Positions 37,785 to 46,490 of a stretch of DNA of 64,000 nt are shown here, one piece after another. Position 1 is the stretch's first letter; every line of letters begins with the position of its first letter. The position numbers and the translations under genes are program-made. The notes under the pieces are model-generated. The model saw only the letters and a list, made by a program, of their open reading frames with translations, did not search any database and was not told where the DNA came from. Source of the stretch: Rickettsia tamurae (GTDB taxonomy: Bacteria > Pseudomonadota > Alphaproteobacteria > Rickettsiales > Rickettsiaceae); the NCBI RefSeq assembly GCF_000751075.1, contig NZ_CCMG01000017.1, positions 23,505 to 87,504 on the forward strand, given 5' to 3'.

Positions 37785-39133
37785 AAGCTACTAAAACTAC
37801 TTATAAAAAAGACCCTATGGGGCTTACCCCTTCTCAAATAGTTAATGAACTTAATAGGTTTATCGTAGGTCAAGAAAAGGCCAAAAAAGCCGTTGCTATT
37901 GCACTTAGAAATCGTTGTCGTCGTAAAAGAGTAGAAGGTAATTTACGTAATGAAATAGTACCGAAAAATATTTTAATGATTGGTTCAACCGGTGTAGGGA
38001 AAACGGAAATAGCAAGACGCCTTGCAAAGCTGACTAATTCTCCTTTCTATAAAATAGAAGCAACTAAATTTACCGAAGTCGGATATGTAGGGCGTGATGT
38101 AGAATCAATAATTCGTGATTTAGTCGAAATAGCCGTTAATACTGAAAAAACTTTAGCAAAAACAGAAGTAGATATTAATGCCCGTGAGAAAGCGATAGAG
38201 AGAATATTAGATAGTTTAGTAGGTAAAACTTCTAGTAGTGAGACTAGAGAAAAGTTCAAAGAAAAAATTTTAAACGGCGAACTTGATGATACGGAAATTG
38301 AAATTAGTGTAGCTGATACTACACCTGTCGGCGGTAGAAGTTTTGAAATACCGGGCATGCCGGGAGCATCTATGGGCGTTCTTAATCTTGGCGATATGAT
38401 TGGACGAGCCCTTGGTAGCAGTAAGACTAAAACAAAAAAAATGCTAGTTAAAGATGCTATGGCTATTATTATATCTGAGGAATCAGAAAAATTAATAGAC
38501 CAAGAAAAAATTATTCAGCAAGCTATAAATTTAGCTGAAAATGACGGGATAGTTTTTATTGACGAAATTGATAAAATAGCTTCGACCGGTAGTTCCGGAG
38601 CAAAAAATGCCGAAATAAGTAGAGAGGGAGTGCAAAGAGATTTGCTACCTTTGATAGAGGGAACGACGGTTAATACTAAATATGGACCGGTTAAAACCGA
38701 TCATATATTATTTATTGCTTCCGGTGCTTTCCATATTGCTAAACCTTCTGATTTATTACCGGAGTTACAAGGAAGATTACCGATGAGAGTAGAATTAAAT
38801 TCGCTTACCAAAGATGATATGATTAAAATATTGCTTGAGCCTGAAACTAGTTTAATAAAGCAATATTCGGCGTTAATAGGTACTGAAGACGTGCATCTTG
38901 AATTTGCTGCTTCTGCTATTGAAAAGATAGCGGATTATGCGATCAACGTTAATTTAGAAGTCGAAGATATAGGGGCTAGAAGATTGCATACTATACTTGA
39001 GAATTTGCTTGAGGATATAAGCTTTGAAGCTAGCGAAATGAAAGGCAAAAAAATAACTATCGATGATAAATTCGTAGAAAATCAATTATCAAAAATAATA
39101 ACTAATCTTGACTTAGCTAAGTTTGTTCTATAG
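37781..39133 (+). CDS. hslU: ATPase/unfoldase subunit HslU
   Basis: 450 residues, AAA+ Clp/HslU. Walker A GSTGVGKT at 68-75, [20 protein letters not shown] with the GYVG pore loop, the intermediate I domain (about 110-240), Walker [13 protein letters not shown], and [18 protein letters not shown] (sensor 2). It unfolds substrates for HslV. Coupled to hslV by a 4-base overlap. Confidence 0.97.
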   Translation: MKATKTTYKKDPMGLTPSQIVNELNRFIVGQEKAKKAVAIALRNRCRRKRVEGNLRNEIVPKNILMIGSTGVGKTEIARRLAKLTNSPFYKIEATKFTEVGYVGRDVESIIRDLVEIAVNTEKTLAKTEVDINAREKAIERILDSLVGKTSSSETREKFKEKILNGELDDTEIEISVADTTPVGGRSFEIPGMPGASMGVLNLGDMIGRALGSSKTKTKKMLVKDAMAIIISEESEKLIDQEKIIQQAINLAENDGIVFIDEIDKIASTGSSGAKNAEISREGVQRDLLPLIEGTTVNTKYGPVKTDHILFIASGAFHIAKPSDLLPELQGRLPMRVELNSLTKDDMIKILLEPETSLIKQYSALIGTEDVHLEFAASAIEKIADYAINVNLEVEDIGARRLHTILENLLEDISFEASEMKGKKITIDDKFVENQLSKIITNLDLAKFVL

Positions 39134-39177
39134 TATGCTTTTTCAATTAATGGTTCGAGCTAAGATTGTTATTTTTC

Positions 39178-39277
39178 GTCGTTGCGAGGAAATTACGTAA
39201 GTAATTGACGAAGCAATCTCAGGAGTTTGTTATTATTTCATGAGATTGCCACGCAGCCTATGGCTGCTCGCAATGAC
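39178..39277. repeat. Palindromic element, family B (inverted orientation)
   Basis: cgtcgttgcgaggaaattac at the left and tatggctgctcgcaatgac at the right, with inner arms aagcaatctcaggagtttgt and tttcatgagattgcc. It is the reverse complement of the type seen after tolA. It lies after hslU. Confidence 0.82.
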
Positions 39278-39339
39278 GACTTTAGTATCCATGCAATAAC
39301 ATCTACAACCTAGCAAAATGGCATTTTAAGAAAAATTTC

Positions 39340-40636
39340 ATGATAATTCATATAGCAAGTCTAACGTTTAATGGAATTGATATTATTGATGTTGACGTGC
39401 AGGTACAAATATCACCGGGTATCCCTGCTTTTATTATAGTAGGGCTTGCCGATAAAACTATAGCTGAATCAAAAGAACGAGTTAAGGCAGCGTTATCTTC
39501 TATAGGGCTTGCACTACCTACTAAAAAGATTTTAATAAATTTAGCTCCGGTAGATTTAGTAAAAGAAGGAAGCCATTTTGATCTTGCGATTGCTTGTTCG
39601 ATACTTACCGCTTAATAGGTTCACAAGTTTTAACTCCTCCGGAAGCTAAGCTGCAAGATGAGCCGATAAATTATCCCGATTTTAAAGATATAAAAGGTCA
39701 AAAAATTGCTAAACGAGCTTTAGAAATTGCAGCATCAGGTGGGCATAACCTTTTAATGTTCGGTCCTCCCGGAACCGGTAAATCAAGGCTTGCTGCCTGT
39801 CTTCCCAGTATACTACCTAAAATGTCTACAAAAGAAATTTTAGAATGCAGCACGATTACAAGTATTGCAGGAAAATTTTTAGACGGTAAACTTACCAAAG
39901 CAAGGCCGTTCAGAACTCCGCGTCATTCATGCTCACTTGCCGCTATGGTCGGCGGCGGTGTCGGAAAAAAAGTAAAGCCTGGAGAAATTACGCTAGTTCA
40001 TAACGGAGTATTATTTTTAGATGAACTACCTGAATTTCCACAGCATGTTATTGATGCATTAAGACAACCTATTGAAAACGGTGAAATACTAATCTCCAGA
40101 TCAAACGCTCATATAAAATATCCGGCAAATTTCCAGTTAATAGCAGCTATGAATTCTTGTAAATGCGGTTATTTAGGCGATTCTTATAAAGAATGTATGA
40201 AAGCTCCAAAATGTGCTAGCGACTATCAAATGAAAGTATCGGGACCTATTATGGATAGATTTGATTTGCATATAGAAGTATCTAGTATTATAATTATGAC
40301 TTGATTGTAGATAACTCTGAGGAAGAATCTGAATATATAGCTGCAAGAGTCGAGAAAGTGCGTTTGATTCAAGAAAAGAGATATGAGGGCTATAATATTA
40401 AAACAAATAACAAATTAGACGGGCAGTTATTAATAGATTACGCTATGCCTGCGGATGAAGGTAGAGATTTACTGAATGAAGCGGCAAATTTCGTTTATCA
40501 ATGTGTGCTTATAACCGAATACTTAGAGTAGCACGCACGATTTGCCGATCTTGAGAATGTTGATAAGGTCTTGAAAATTCATATTGCTGAAGCTTTGAGC
40601 TATAGTAAAATGGAATTTAATAATATGTATACGTAG
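39340..40636 (+). pseudogene. comM: comM (YifB-like Mg-chelatase family ATPase), deleted and frameshifted
   Basis: The N-terminal lobe (GIPAFIIVGLADKTIAESKE; LINLAPVDLVKEGSHFDL) ends abruptly at SILTA, and the reading resumes at YRLIGSQVLTPPEAKL, so a central block of about 100 codons is gone. The AAA+ core is intact: Walker A FGPPGTGKSRLAACL, FRTPRHSCSLAAMVGGG, LFLDELPEFPQHVIDALRQP, CKCGYLG. Frameshifts near 40290, 40493 and 40540 precede RILRVARTI and ADLENVDKVLKIHIAEAL. ComM promotes branch migration during natural transformation; dprA at 53 kb is dead too. The final codons overlap a palindromic element. Confidence 0.88.
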
Positions 40637-40756
40637 ATAGAACTTCAAAAATTGGCTACGTCGTCCTACAAGAGCTTCGGTACTCACGTATTAAGTATAC
40701 GCTGCGTTCCTCGCCTTGTGGACTCCTTGCTCTTTTTGAAGTTGACTTCGTATACT
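40627..40756. repeat. Palindromic element, family D
   Basis: gtatacg..agaacttcaaaaa at the left and tttttgaagttgacttcgtatac at the right are inverted repeats; the middle contains tattaagtatacgctgcgtt. It overlaps the last codons of the comM remnant. Confidence 0.8.
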
Positions 40757-40811
40757 GTCTTCATTTTTTGCAATATATTTAAGATGATTTGATGATTTAA
40801 GGATAAAAGAT

Positions 40812-41748
40812 ATGAGTACTATAATTAAGTTTTGATTATGCTATAAAATATTTGCTTAAGGATAAAGGTGATTACGAGATAGTTGAAGGATTTATCTCGG
40901 CAATACTTAAAGATGCTGGTTATAGTGCCGTTAAAATAAAAGCATTACTTGAGAGTAGCAGCAATAAAGAAAATGATAGCTTAAAATCTAGCGTAGCAGA
41001 TGTAATTGTGGAAGATGAAGAAGGGCATAAATATATAGTAGAAATAGATAAATCCTATACAAATCTTTTTATGCATAAAGCTTGTTTTAATTCTAGTAGA
41101 TTAATAGTTGATAGTATTTCTAAGAGCGAGGATTATTCTACTATAAAAAAATATTTCATATTAATTTATTGTATTTTCCTTTTGATAATATGAAAGCACC
41201 TTTATATCACGGTAAGACTATTTTTAGAGAAGTTGATAAAAACACCCTATGAAATTTTCTTTGGGAGATAAAATATTTGATTTATGTAATGTATTTCCAG
41301 AATATTTTGTAATATCAGTACCATTATTTAATGATGTTATAAGAGATGAATTGGATGAATGGCTATATGTAGTAAAACATTCTGAAGTTAAGAAAGATTT
41401 TAAATCACCATATATGAAGAAAGTAGCAAAGCGTCTTGATATACTTAAGATGACTCCTAAAGAGCAAATTATTTATCGTGCCTATATGAATAAAAGCTTT
41501 AAAGAGCGTGATTATATAGTTTCTGCTGAAGAAAAAGGTAGAGAACAAGGTATGGCAAAAGGAATAGAAGAAGGGAGGGAAAAAGGTAGACAAGAAGGGA
41601 TACAAGAAGGCGAAGTTACAAAAAGTATAAAAATAGCAAAAAAGATGTTAATGAAAAAAACTCGATAGAAGAAATACATGAGATTACTGAAGTATCTATA
41701 AAAGAAATAGAGCGATTAAAAGCAGAAATTGAGAACCTTAAAAAATAA
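40812..41748 (+). pseudogene. Rpn/PD-(D/E)XK nuclease-family protein, multiply frameshifted
   Basis: ATG at 40812 reads STIIKF, then an extra T in a TTTT run near 40833 shifts the frame to DYAIKYLLKDKGDYEIVEGF. The nuclease core follows: SSVADVIVEDEEGHKYIVEI, with Asp and Glu-x-Asp. A slip near 41160 leads to INLLYFPFDNMKAPLYHGK and a third near 41225 to MKFSLGDKIFDLCNVFPEYF. A slip in the A run near 41655 gives NSIEEIHEITEVSIKEIE, ending at 41748. Most changes fall in homopolymers. The glycine-rich EGREKGRQEGIQEGE tail is typical. The intact parent would have about 310 residues. Confidence 0.82.
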
Positions 41749-41757
41749 CTATATTTA

Positions 41758-43185
41758 ATGACAAAAATTTACTTTATAGCCGGTGAGGTGTCAGGAGACT
41801 TTGTAGGTGGTCGTATAATTCAGCATTTAAAAAACAATATAGGAGTACAGCATCATTCACAAAGCTTCAGACAGGATGAATTTAAGAGTAAGTCTGCGAA
41901 AGCAGTACAAATAGTACGTGAGCATAGACTTAACTCAAAAAATTCGCCTGTATCAAGCTTTGTGAATGATGCTGTACAGTTTGTTGGTGTTGGCAGCAAA
42001 TATATGGAGGAAGCTGGTAGCTTTAAAAGCTTATTTCCTATTACTTCCATAAATTTAATGGGTTTTGTAGAAATTTTGTCTCATATTTTTAAGCTTAAAA
42101 AATTAATTGATAAAACTGTGGAGGATATAATAAATAGTAAAGCTGATTTATTAATTACCATAGATTCACCAGGGTTTACTTATCGTGTGGCAAAGCGGGT
42201 AAGAAAACTTTTACCAAAGCTGAAAATGATTCATATCGTTGCACCGTCAGTTTGGGCATATAAAGAGGGTAGAGCAGTAAAATACGCTAAAATTTATGAT
42301 TGTTTATTTGCTTTACTACCGTTTGAGCCTCCATATTTTACTAAAGTCGGTCTTGATTGTAGATATATAGGTCATCCGATTATGGAGCAGGAGTTTTATA
42401 GCGATAAAATAGCTTTACGTGAAGAGTTTAAAATAGACGAGAATGAGAGAGTTTTATGTGTTACTCTCGGAAGCAGAAAAGGAGAGATTCTAAAGCATTT
42501 ACCGGTTTTTGTTTCTTCTATTGAAGAAATATTTAAGAGTTGTAATAATCTTAAAGTTATATTTACTCTTGCAAATCCTGCTCATGAGGCAATAATAAAA
42601 CCATTTTTAGAAGATGTTAAGTTTAATTATTTATTTTCAAGTGAGAGACTTAAAACTTATGCTGTTGCGGATGTAGCTCTAGCAAAATCCGGTACTAATA
42701 CTTTAGAGATAGCAGCTTCCGGTACCCCTATGATTGTAGCATATAAGGTTAATATTTTAAGTTTTCTTATCATTAGGCTATTGATAAAAATAAAATATGT
42801 TACGTTAATAAATATTATAGCTGATAAAGAAATAATTCCAGAATTTATCCAATTTAATTGCCGAGCTAGTCTTATTAGTAATAAGCTTCAAGAGTTATTA
42901 TTTAATTCTAAAAAAGCTTATGAGCAGGTAATAGAAAACCAAAAAATTTTGCAGCAATTAGGATTTAAATCAAACCGATTACAGCTAAATTCAGAAAGCT
43001 TTAGACACGATGAATTTAAAGGCAAGCTAGATAGGCGTACAAAAGTACGTGAGCACAGGCTTAGCTTGGAAAATTCGCTTGTATCAAGTGATCGAGATGA
43101 CGCTGTACCTTCTTATATAGCTGCAGAAATTATTAAACAGGAGTTCTTAGAACCTAAAATAAAGTTGTTAAAAGAGAAAGATTAG
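41758..43185 (+). CDS. lpxB: Lipid-A-disaccharide synthase LpxB with two in-frame palindromic insertions
   Basis: 475 residues; the usual length is about 380-390. The start IYFIAGEVSGDFVGGRII is the LpxB signature, and FVGVGSKYMEEAG, LLITIDSPGFTYRVAKRVR, VAPSVWAYKEGRAVKYA, FLPFEP-like LLPFEPPYF, GHPIMEQ and LAKSGTNTLEIAASGTP are conserved. Residues about 30-73 and 408-451 are two copies of the same RPE-encoded peptide (FRxDEF, VREHRL, NSxVSS, DAV). The first sits between an early helix and the strand starting VQFVGV, the second near the C-terminus. LpxB joins UDP-diacylglucosamine and lipid X at the inner membrane. The frame is open, so the protein is probably made and functional. Confidence 0.93.
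   Translation: MTKIYFIAGEVSGDFVGGRIIQHLKNNIGVQHHSQSFRQDEFKSKSAKAVQIVREHRLNSKNSPVSSFVNDAVQFVGVGSKYMEEAGSFKSLFPITSINLMGFVEILSHIFKLKKLIDKTVEDIINSKADLLITIDSPGFTYRVAKRVRKLLPKLKMIHIVAPSVWAYKEGRAVKYAKIYDCLFALLPFEPPYFTKVGLDCRYIGHPIMEQEFYSDKIALREEFKIDENERVLCVTLGSRKGEILKHLPVFVSSIEEIFKSCNNLKVIFTLANPAHEAIIKPFLEDVKFNYLFSSERLKTYAVADVALAKSGTNTLEIAASGTPMIVAYKVNILSFLIIRLLIKIKYVTLINIIADKEIIPEFIQFNCRASLISNKLQELLFNSKKAYEQVIENQKILQQLGFKSNRLQLNSESFRHDEFKGKLDRRTKVREHRLSLENSLVSSDRDDAVPSYIAAEIIKQEFLEPKIKLLKEKD
41845..41977. repeat. RPE (family E, RPE-1 type) inside lpxB, copy 1
   Basis: A 133-bp palindrome with perfect 23-bp terminal inverted repeats (gtacagcatcattcacaaag.. at 41845-41867 against its complement at 41955-41977). 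It is translated in the lpxB frame as SQSFRQDEFKSKS..VREHRLNSKNSPVSS, the peptide type I associate with RPE-1. Confidence 0.9.
42979..43108. repeat. RPE (family E, RPE-1 type) inside lpxB, copy 2
   Basis: The same peptide frame as copy 1 (SESFRHDEFKGK..VREHRLSLENSLVSS..DDAV) but with diverged, imperfect terminal repeats. The perfect ends of copy 1 suggest it is younger or has been conserved differently. Confidence 0.85.
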
Positions 43186-43453
43186 TACTTGAGCCGGTGG
43201 TCCACAACATTTTCTGAATTATAATAAACATTAATATTAATATAATAACAAAATATATTTCCATGTTTTTTCTTATAGTATTAATTTGTTTCATTAAAAT
43301 TTCTAAATCATTGGAAATTTTTTTGTATTCCTCATTGTTATCAGAACGCATTGTTGTCAAGAAACCGGATAAGTTTCCTAACTTATTTTGTAAAGCTTTT
43401 AACCTTTCAGTATGTTCTTCGTGTTTTAGATCGGTATTGTGATCTTGTATCAT
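43154..43453 (-). CDS. Small coiled-coil membrane protein, unknown
   Basis: 99 codons. A charged, heptad-like N-terminal part (HTERLKALQNKLGNL; ISNDLEILMKQINTIRKN) leads to one membrane segment (IYFVIILILMFIIIQKMLW). The 3' end overlaps lpxB by 32 bases on the other strand. The soluble coil plus single anchor looks like a real protein, but I recognise no family and see no strong ribosome site. Confidence 0.4.
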   Translation of the reverse strand: MIQDHNTDLKHEEHTERLKALQNKLGNLSGFLTTMRSDNNEEYKKISNDLEILMKQINTIRKNMEIYFVIILILMFIIIQKMLWTTGSSTNLSLLTTLF

Positions 43454-43797
43454 AATATATAATGCCCATTATAAGATCAGTATTAACGCCGGTATAGTAA
43501 TATGAACTATGAATAAAGATTTATATTTTTTGTTTGTAATGAAAATTCCAACTTTTCATTTTACAGGAGTATACTATTGTTATAGTAAATTGGTTTACGT
43601 TATTAATTTGTTGCTCATTAGTCATCTAATTTTAATTACCAAATATTAAAACTATTGGTTTATTTAGCAAATATTTAACTTCAACCAAACTTTAAGTTAA
43701 TTTTACTATATGTTATTTCAAATGTCAAGAAAAAACCATATTCTGTGGTAATTTTTTTTTATCAATATTTCTAAGCCTTATAAAAATAATAGTTATT
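43454..43797. other. 344-bp AT-rich gap without a recognisable gene
   Basis: Lies between the divergent small coiled-coil gene and mltG. I find no open frame above about 35 codons with a ribosome site, no palindromic element of the families seen elsewhere, and no tRNA-like fold. It should hold the promoters of both neighbours, but no clear consensus box stands out. Confidence 0.5.
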
Positions 43798-44817
43798 ATG
43801 TTAAAAAACCTATTAAAAACTAAACTTTTTTTAGTTATAGTATCTCTAACTATATTTATTACTTTGCTAAATTTTAGTATATTTTATATTTTTGTGCCGG
43901 GTAATCTTACTCAAAATAAAACGATAATTATTGAACCTAAATTATCCGTAAATCAAATAGTTACAAAACTTTATTCTAATGAAGTAATCAAATATCCGAG
44001 AATTTTTAAGGTAATTGCTAAAATTTATTCTATAAAAAGACCTCTTAAAAGCGGTGAATATGTGTTTACTCGTAATATATCGCCTCTGCAAACTTTAAGA
44101 ATATTAGCAAGCGGTAAATCTATAATACACAAGATAATTGTACCGGAAGGTACGGTAGTTAGTGAGGTTATAAAGAAAATTAATGAAGAAAGTCGATTAC
44201 TTGGAGAAATAAAAGGGATAATACCTGAAGGTTTTTTAATGCCTTCCACGTATTTTTTTTCTTACGGTGATCAAAAAGAGCAGATAATCGATCAAATGAG
44301 AAATTTAATGTCTGCTAATTTAGATAAAGTAATGCAAAATCTTGCACCAGATTCTCCGTTAAAAACTAGACTTGAGGTATTAACGCTAGCTTCAATAATT
44401 GAAAAAGAAGCCGGCTCAAATGCAGAAAAGCCTATTATAGCAGCAGTATTCATTAATCGTTTAAAGAAAAATATGAAGCTACAAGCCGATCCGACTACTA
44501 TATATGCTTTGACTGAAGGAAAATTTAAATTAGCAAGAGCTTTAACAAAAAAAGATTTATTGCAAGAACTACCCTATAATACTTATTATATAAAAGGTTT
44601 ACCACCCGGTCCGATTTCTTGTCCGTCGTTAAAATCTTTAGAAGCAGTGGTAAAACCTGCTAAGACGGATGCATTATTTTTTGTAGTTGACGGTAAAGGC
44701 GGGCATAATTTTTCTAATAATCCTAATGATCATAATAGATTTGTTGAAACTTATCGAAAAAGTTTGATTAAAGTACCTGAGTCGGAAATTGATCCTGAAA
44801 AACCATCTACTCGATGA
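43798..44817 (+). CDS. mltG: Endolytic murein transglycosylase MltG (YceG-like)
   Basis: 339 residues. One N-terminal membrane helix (LFLVIVSLTIFITLLNFSIFYIF), a LysM-like region (LSVNQIVTKLYSNEVI), then the YceG catalytic domain: IPEGFLMPSTYFFSYGD, LASIIEKEAGSNAEKPIIAA with the catalytic Glu, FINRLKKNMKLQADPTTIYAL, YNTYYIKGLPPGPI. It cuts nascent glycan strands. The last codons (STR, stop) come from a family D palindromic element, so the natural C-terminus was replaced. Confidence 0.96.
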   Translation: MLKNLLKTKLFLVIVSLTIFITLLNFSIFYIFVPGNLTQNKTIIIEPKLSVNQIVTKLYSNEVIKYPRIFKVIAKIYSIKRPLKSGEYVFTRNISPLQTLRILASGKSIIHKIIVPEGTVVSEVIKKINEESRLLGEIKGIIPEGFLMPSTYFFSYGDQKEQIIDQMRNLMSANLDKVMQNLAPDSPLKTRLEVLTLASIIEKEAGSNAEKPIIAAVFINRLKKNMKLQADPTTIYALTEGKFKLARALTKKDLLQELPYNTYYIKGLPPGPISCPSLKSLEAVVKPAKTDALFFVVDGKGGHNFSNNPNDHNRFVETYRKSLIKVPESEIDPEKPSTR

Positions 44818-44935
44818 ACTTGAAAAATTGGCTACGTCGTCTTATAAGATCTGTGGTGCTCACGTATTAAGTATACGCTCCGCTCCTCGGCTTACAGACT
44901 CCTTGCTCTTTTTGAAGTTGATCTTCGTATATTTT
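44810..44935. repeat. Palindromic element, family D, at the 3' end of mltG
   Basis: actcgatgaacttgaaaaat at the left and tttttgaagttgatcttcgtat at the right; the middle has tattaagtatacgctccgct. Its first bases encode the final Thr-Arg and stop of mltG. It lies directly upstream of cyaY and is a direct repeat of the copy at 45254. Confidence 0.85.
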
Positions 44936-44957
44936 TATCTACTTAAGGGATGTTATC

Positions 44958-45263
44958 ATGAATAATAGTGAATTTAGTAAAATAGCCGAGATAACAATTG
45001 CATATATAGCAGACAAGATAGAAGAGCAGGATGAAGAAGCAAGTATAGATATAGATTTACAAGGCGATATATTAAATCTTGATACTGATAAAGGTATATA
45101 TGTAATAAATAAACAAAGTGCTGCCAAAGAAATTTGGTTGTCATCGCCAGTTAGCGGTCCTTATCATTTTTTTTATGAACAAGGCGAATGGAAAAATAGA
45201 GCAGGGCTTGAATTAATGGCTATTTTAACTGAAGAACTTAATATTAAATTTGATACTCGATGA
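44958..45263 (+). CDS. cyaY: Frataxin-like iron-binding protein CyaY
   Basis: 101 residues. The acidic first helix ([31 protein letters not shown]) and the beta-sheet segment [24 protein letters not shown] are the frataxin signatures. It modulates iron supply to Fe-S cluster assembly. AAGGGA lies upstream of the ATG. The end reads KFDTR, where the last residues and stop come from the next family D element; the gene is bracketed by two direct copies of that element. Confidence 0.93.
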   Translation: MNNSEFSKIAEITIAYIADKIEEQDEEASIDIDLQGDILNLDTDKGIYVINKQSAAKEIWLSSPVSGPYHFFYEQGEWKNRAGLELMAILTEELNIKFDTR

Positions 45264-45379
45264 ACTTGAAAAATTGGCTATGTCGTCTTTGTAAGATCTC
45301 GGATGCTGAACGTTTAATATACGCTCCGCTCCTCGGCTTACAGACTCCTTGCTCTTTTCCAAGTTGAACTTCGTATAGC
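45254..45379. repeat. Palindromic element, family D, at the 3' end of cyaY
   Basis: Same left end as the copy after mltG (actcgatgaacttgaaaaat) and a right end caagttgaacttcgtatag. It supplies the last codons and the stop of cyaY. Confidence 0.85.
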
Positions 45380-45406
45380 TACTCTTCATTTTACTTCGGA
45401 ATATAT

Positions 45407-46151
45407 ATGAAAAATTTTGAAACTGCTGACAGTGCTGCAAAAATCTATGATTTAATAATAAAAAATGCCCCTATTGATGCATATATATTCCTTGGTGTTG
45501 ACGATACTATTATAACTCCTAAATCAAAAACTTTTAAGAAGCCACCTTATAATTAAATGATTGACAGAATTAAGGAAAATAAAAGTAATTATGACAATTA
45601 TGAGGAAATTATCAGTAATTGGCGTCTGCAGCGAAAAGTAATATTAATTGATGAAGAGTGGGTAGAAGTTATAAACAAGCTCAAAACAAAGTTTCCGGTT
45701 TACGCTCTTACACAAATGAATACGGGAGAATTCGGCAATATTCCTTCTATGCAAGATTGGCGATATAAAGAATCTAGGTATAGAATTTTCAGATAATGAA
45801 GAATTAGCAATTTATAACTCAGGACAAAAGGATGATGCTATTTGTTATAAAGGGATATTCATAACAGGTAATCATTCAAAAAGCGGTACTTTATCAAAAT
45901 TTTCTGATAAGTTAAAGGCTAGCTTTATTGTATTTGTTGATGATCGTACGAAGCATGTTGAAGATGTAAGAGATTATTGTAAAAAGAATAATATAGGTTT
46001 TTTAGGTATTTTATTTGATGGGCTTAAACATTTAACAGGTGAACCTGATCCAAAACTCGCCGAATTTCAAGAATCATATTTAATAGAAAATGCTAAATGG
46101 CTTGAAGATGAAGAAGCTTATGGGTTAATGGTCAGGAATAATTTAACTTAA
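45407..46151 (+). pseudogene. Third DUF2608 (HAD-like) copy, broken
   Basis: ATG at 45407 reads KNFETADSAAKIYDL without a signal peptide, then FLGVDDTIITPKSKTFKKPP and a stop (TAA near 45555); the frame continues as MIDRIKENKSNYDNYEEII..EEWVEVINKL. A frameshift near 45770 restores the reading IEFSDNEELAIYNSG..ICYKGIFITG, FIVFVDDRTKHVEDVRDYC and ENAKWLEDEEAYGLM, ending at 46151. It is homologous to the tandem pair at 4.5-6.2 kb (ITPKSK, WLED near the end). It also lacks the first Asp of HAD motif I (Gly instead). Confidence 0.8.
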
Positions 46152-46164
46152 AAGGATCACAATA

Positions 46165-46308
46165 ATGATTATTAATATGTCTGATAAAGAATTCAGGCGA
46201 TTAGAAGCTTTTAAAGAGCAAGTATTGAAAATAGCTATTGCTGAAGGGATAGATGATTTTAAAAATAATAAAATACATGATTCTACTGGGGTGTATTCAG
46301 AAGTTTAA
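46165..46308 (+). CDS. 47-codon open frame, possible remnant
   Basis: ATG at 46165 preceded by AAGGA 8 bases upstream. It reads MIINMSDKEFRRLEAFKEQV and ends GVYSEV. The first residues resemble the N-terminus of some transposases (MSDKEFRRLE type), so this may be a truncated insertion-sequence fragment rather than a gene. The ribosome site is the only positive sign. Confidence 0.3.
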   Translation: MIINMSDKEFRRLEAFKEQVLKIAIAEGIDDFKNNKIHDSTGVYSEV

Positions 46309-46370
46309 AAAATAAGATTGAGACCATTCCCGCATAGACATTATTGCATGGTTCGAAAAACCTACTCGAT

Positions 46371-46399
46371 GTCATTCCCGCGGAGGCGGGAATGACATC
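46371..46399. repeat. Palindromic element, family C (single hairpin)
   Basis: Hairpin tcattcccgcggaggcggga.. with matching right arm, preceded by the family tail (attgcatggttcgaaaaacc) and followed by catgcaacaacgccgc. It lies between the 47-codon frame and the M61 remnant. Confidence 0.65.
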
Positions 46400-46490
46400 A
46401 AAGTCATGCAACAACGCCGCTTCTAGCTAAGAATAACATAAAAGAATCTAGGTAGGCAACGTTCTAAATAATCCTCAAAATCCATGAGTT

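Noticed and set aside
44810..45379. cyaY bracketed by direct repeats considered as a mobile cassette
   Set aside because: The repeats are a dispersed palindromic family also present alone at 37.0 and 40.6 kb; there is no transposase and cyaY is a core gene.
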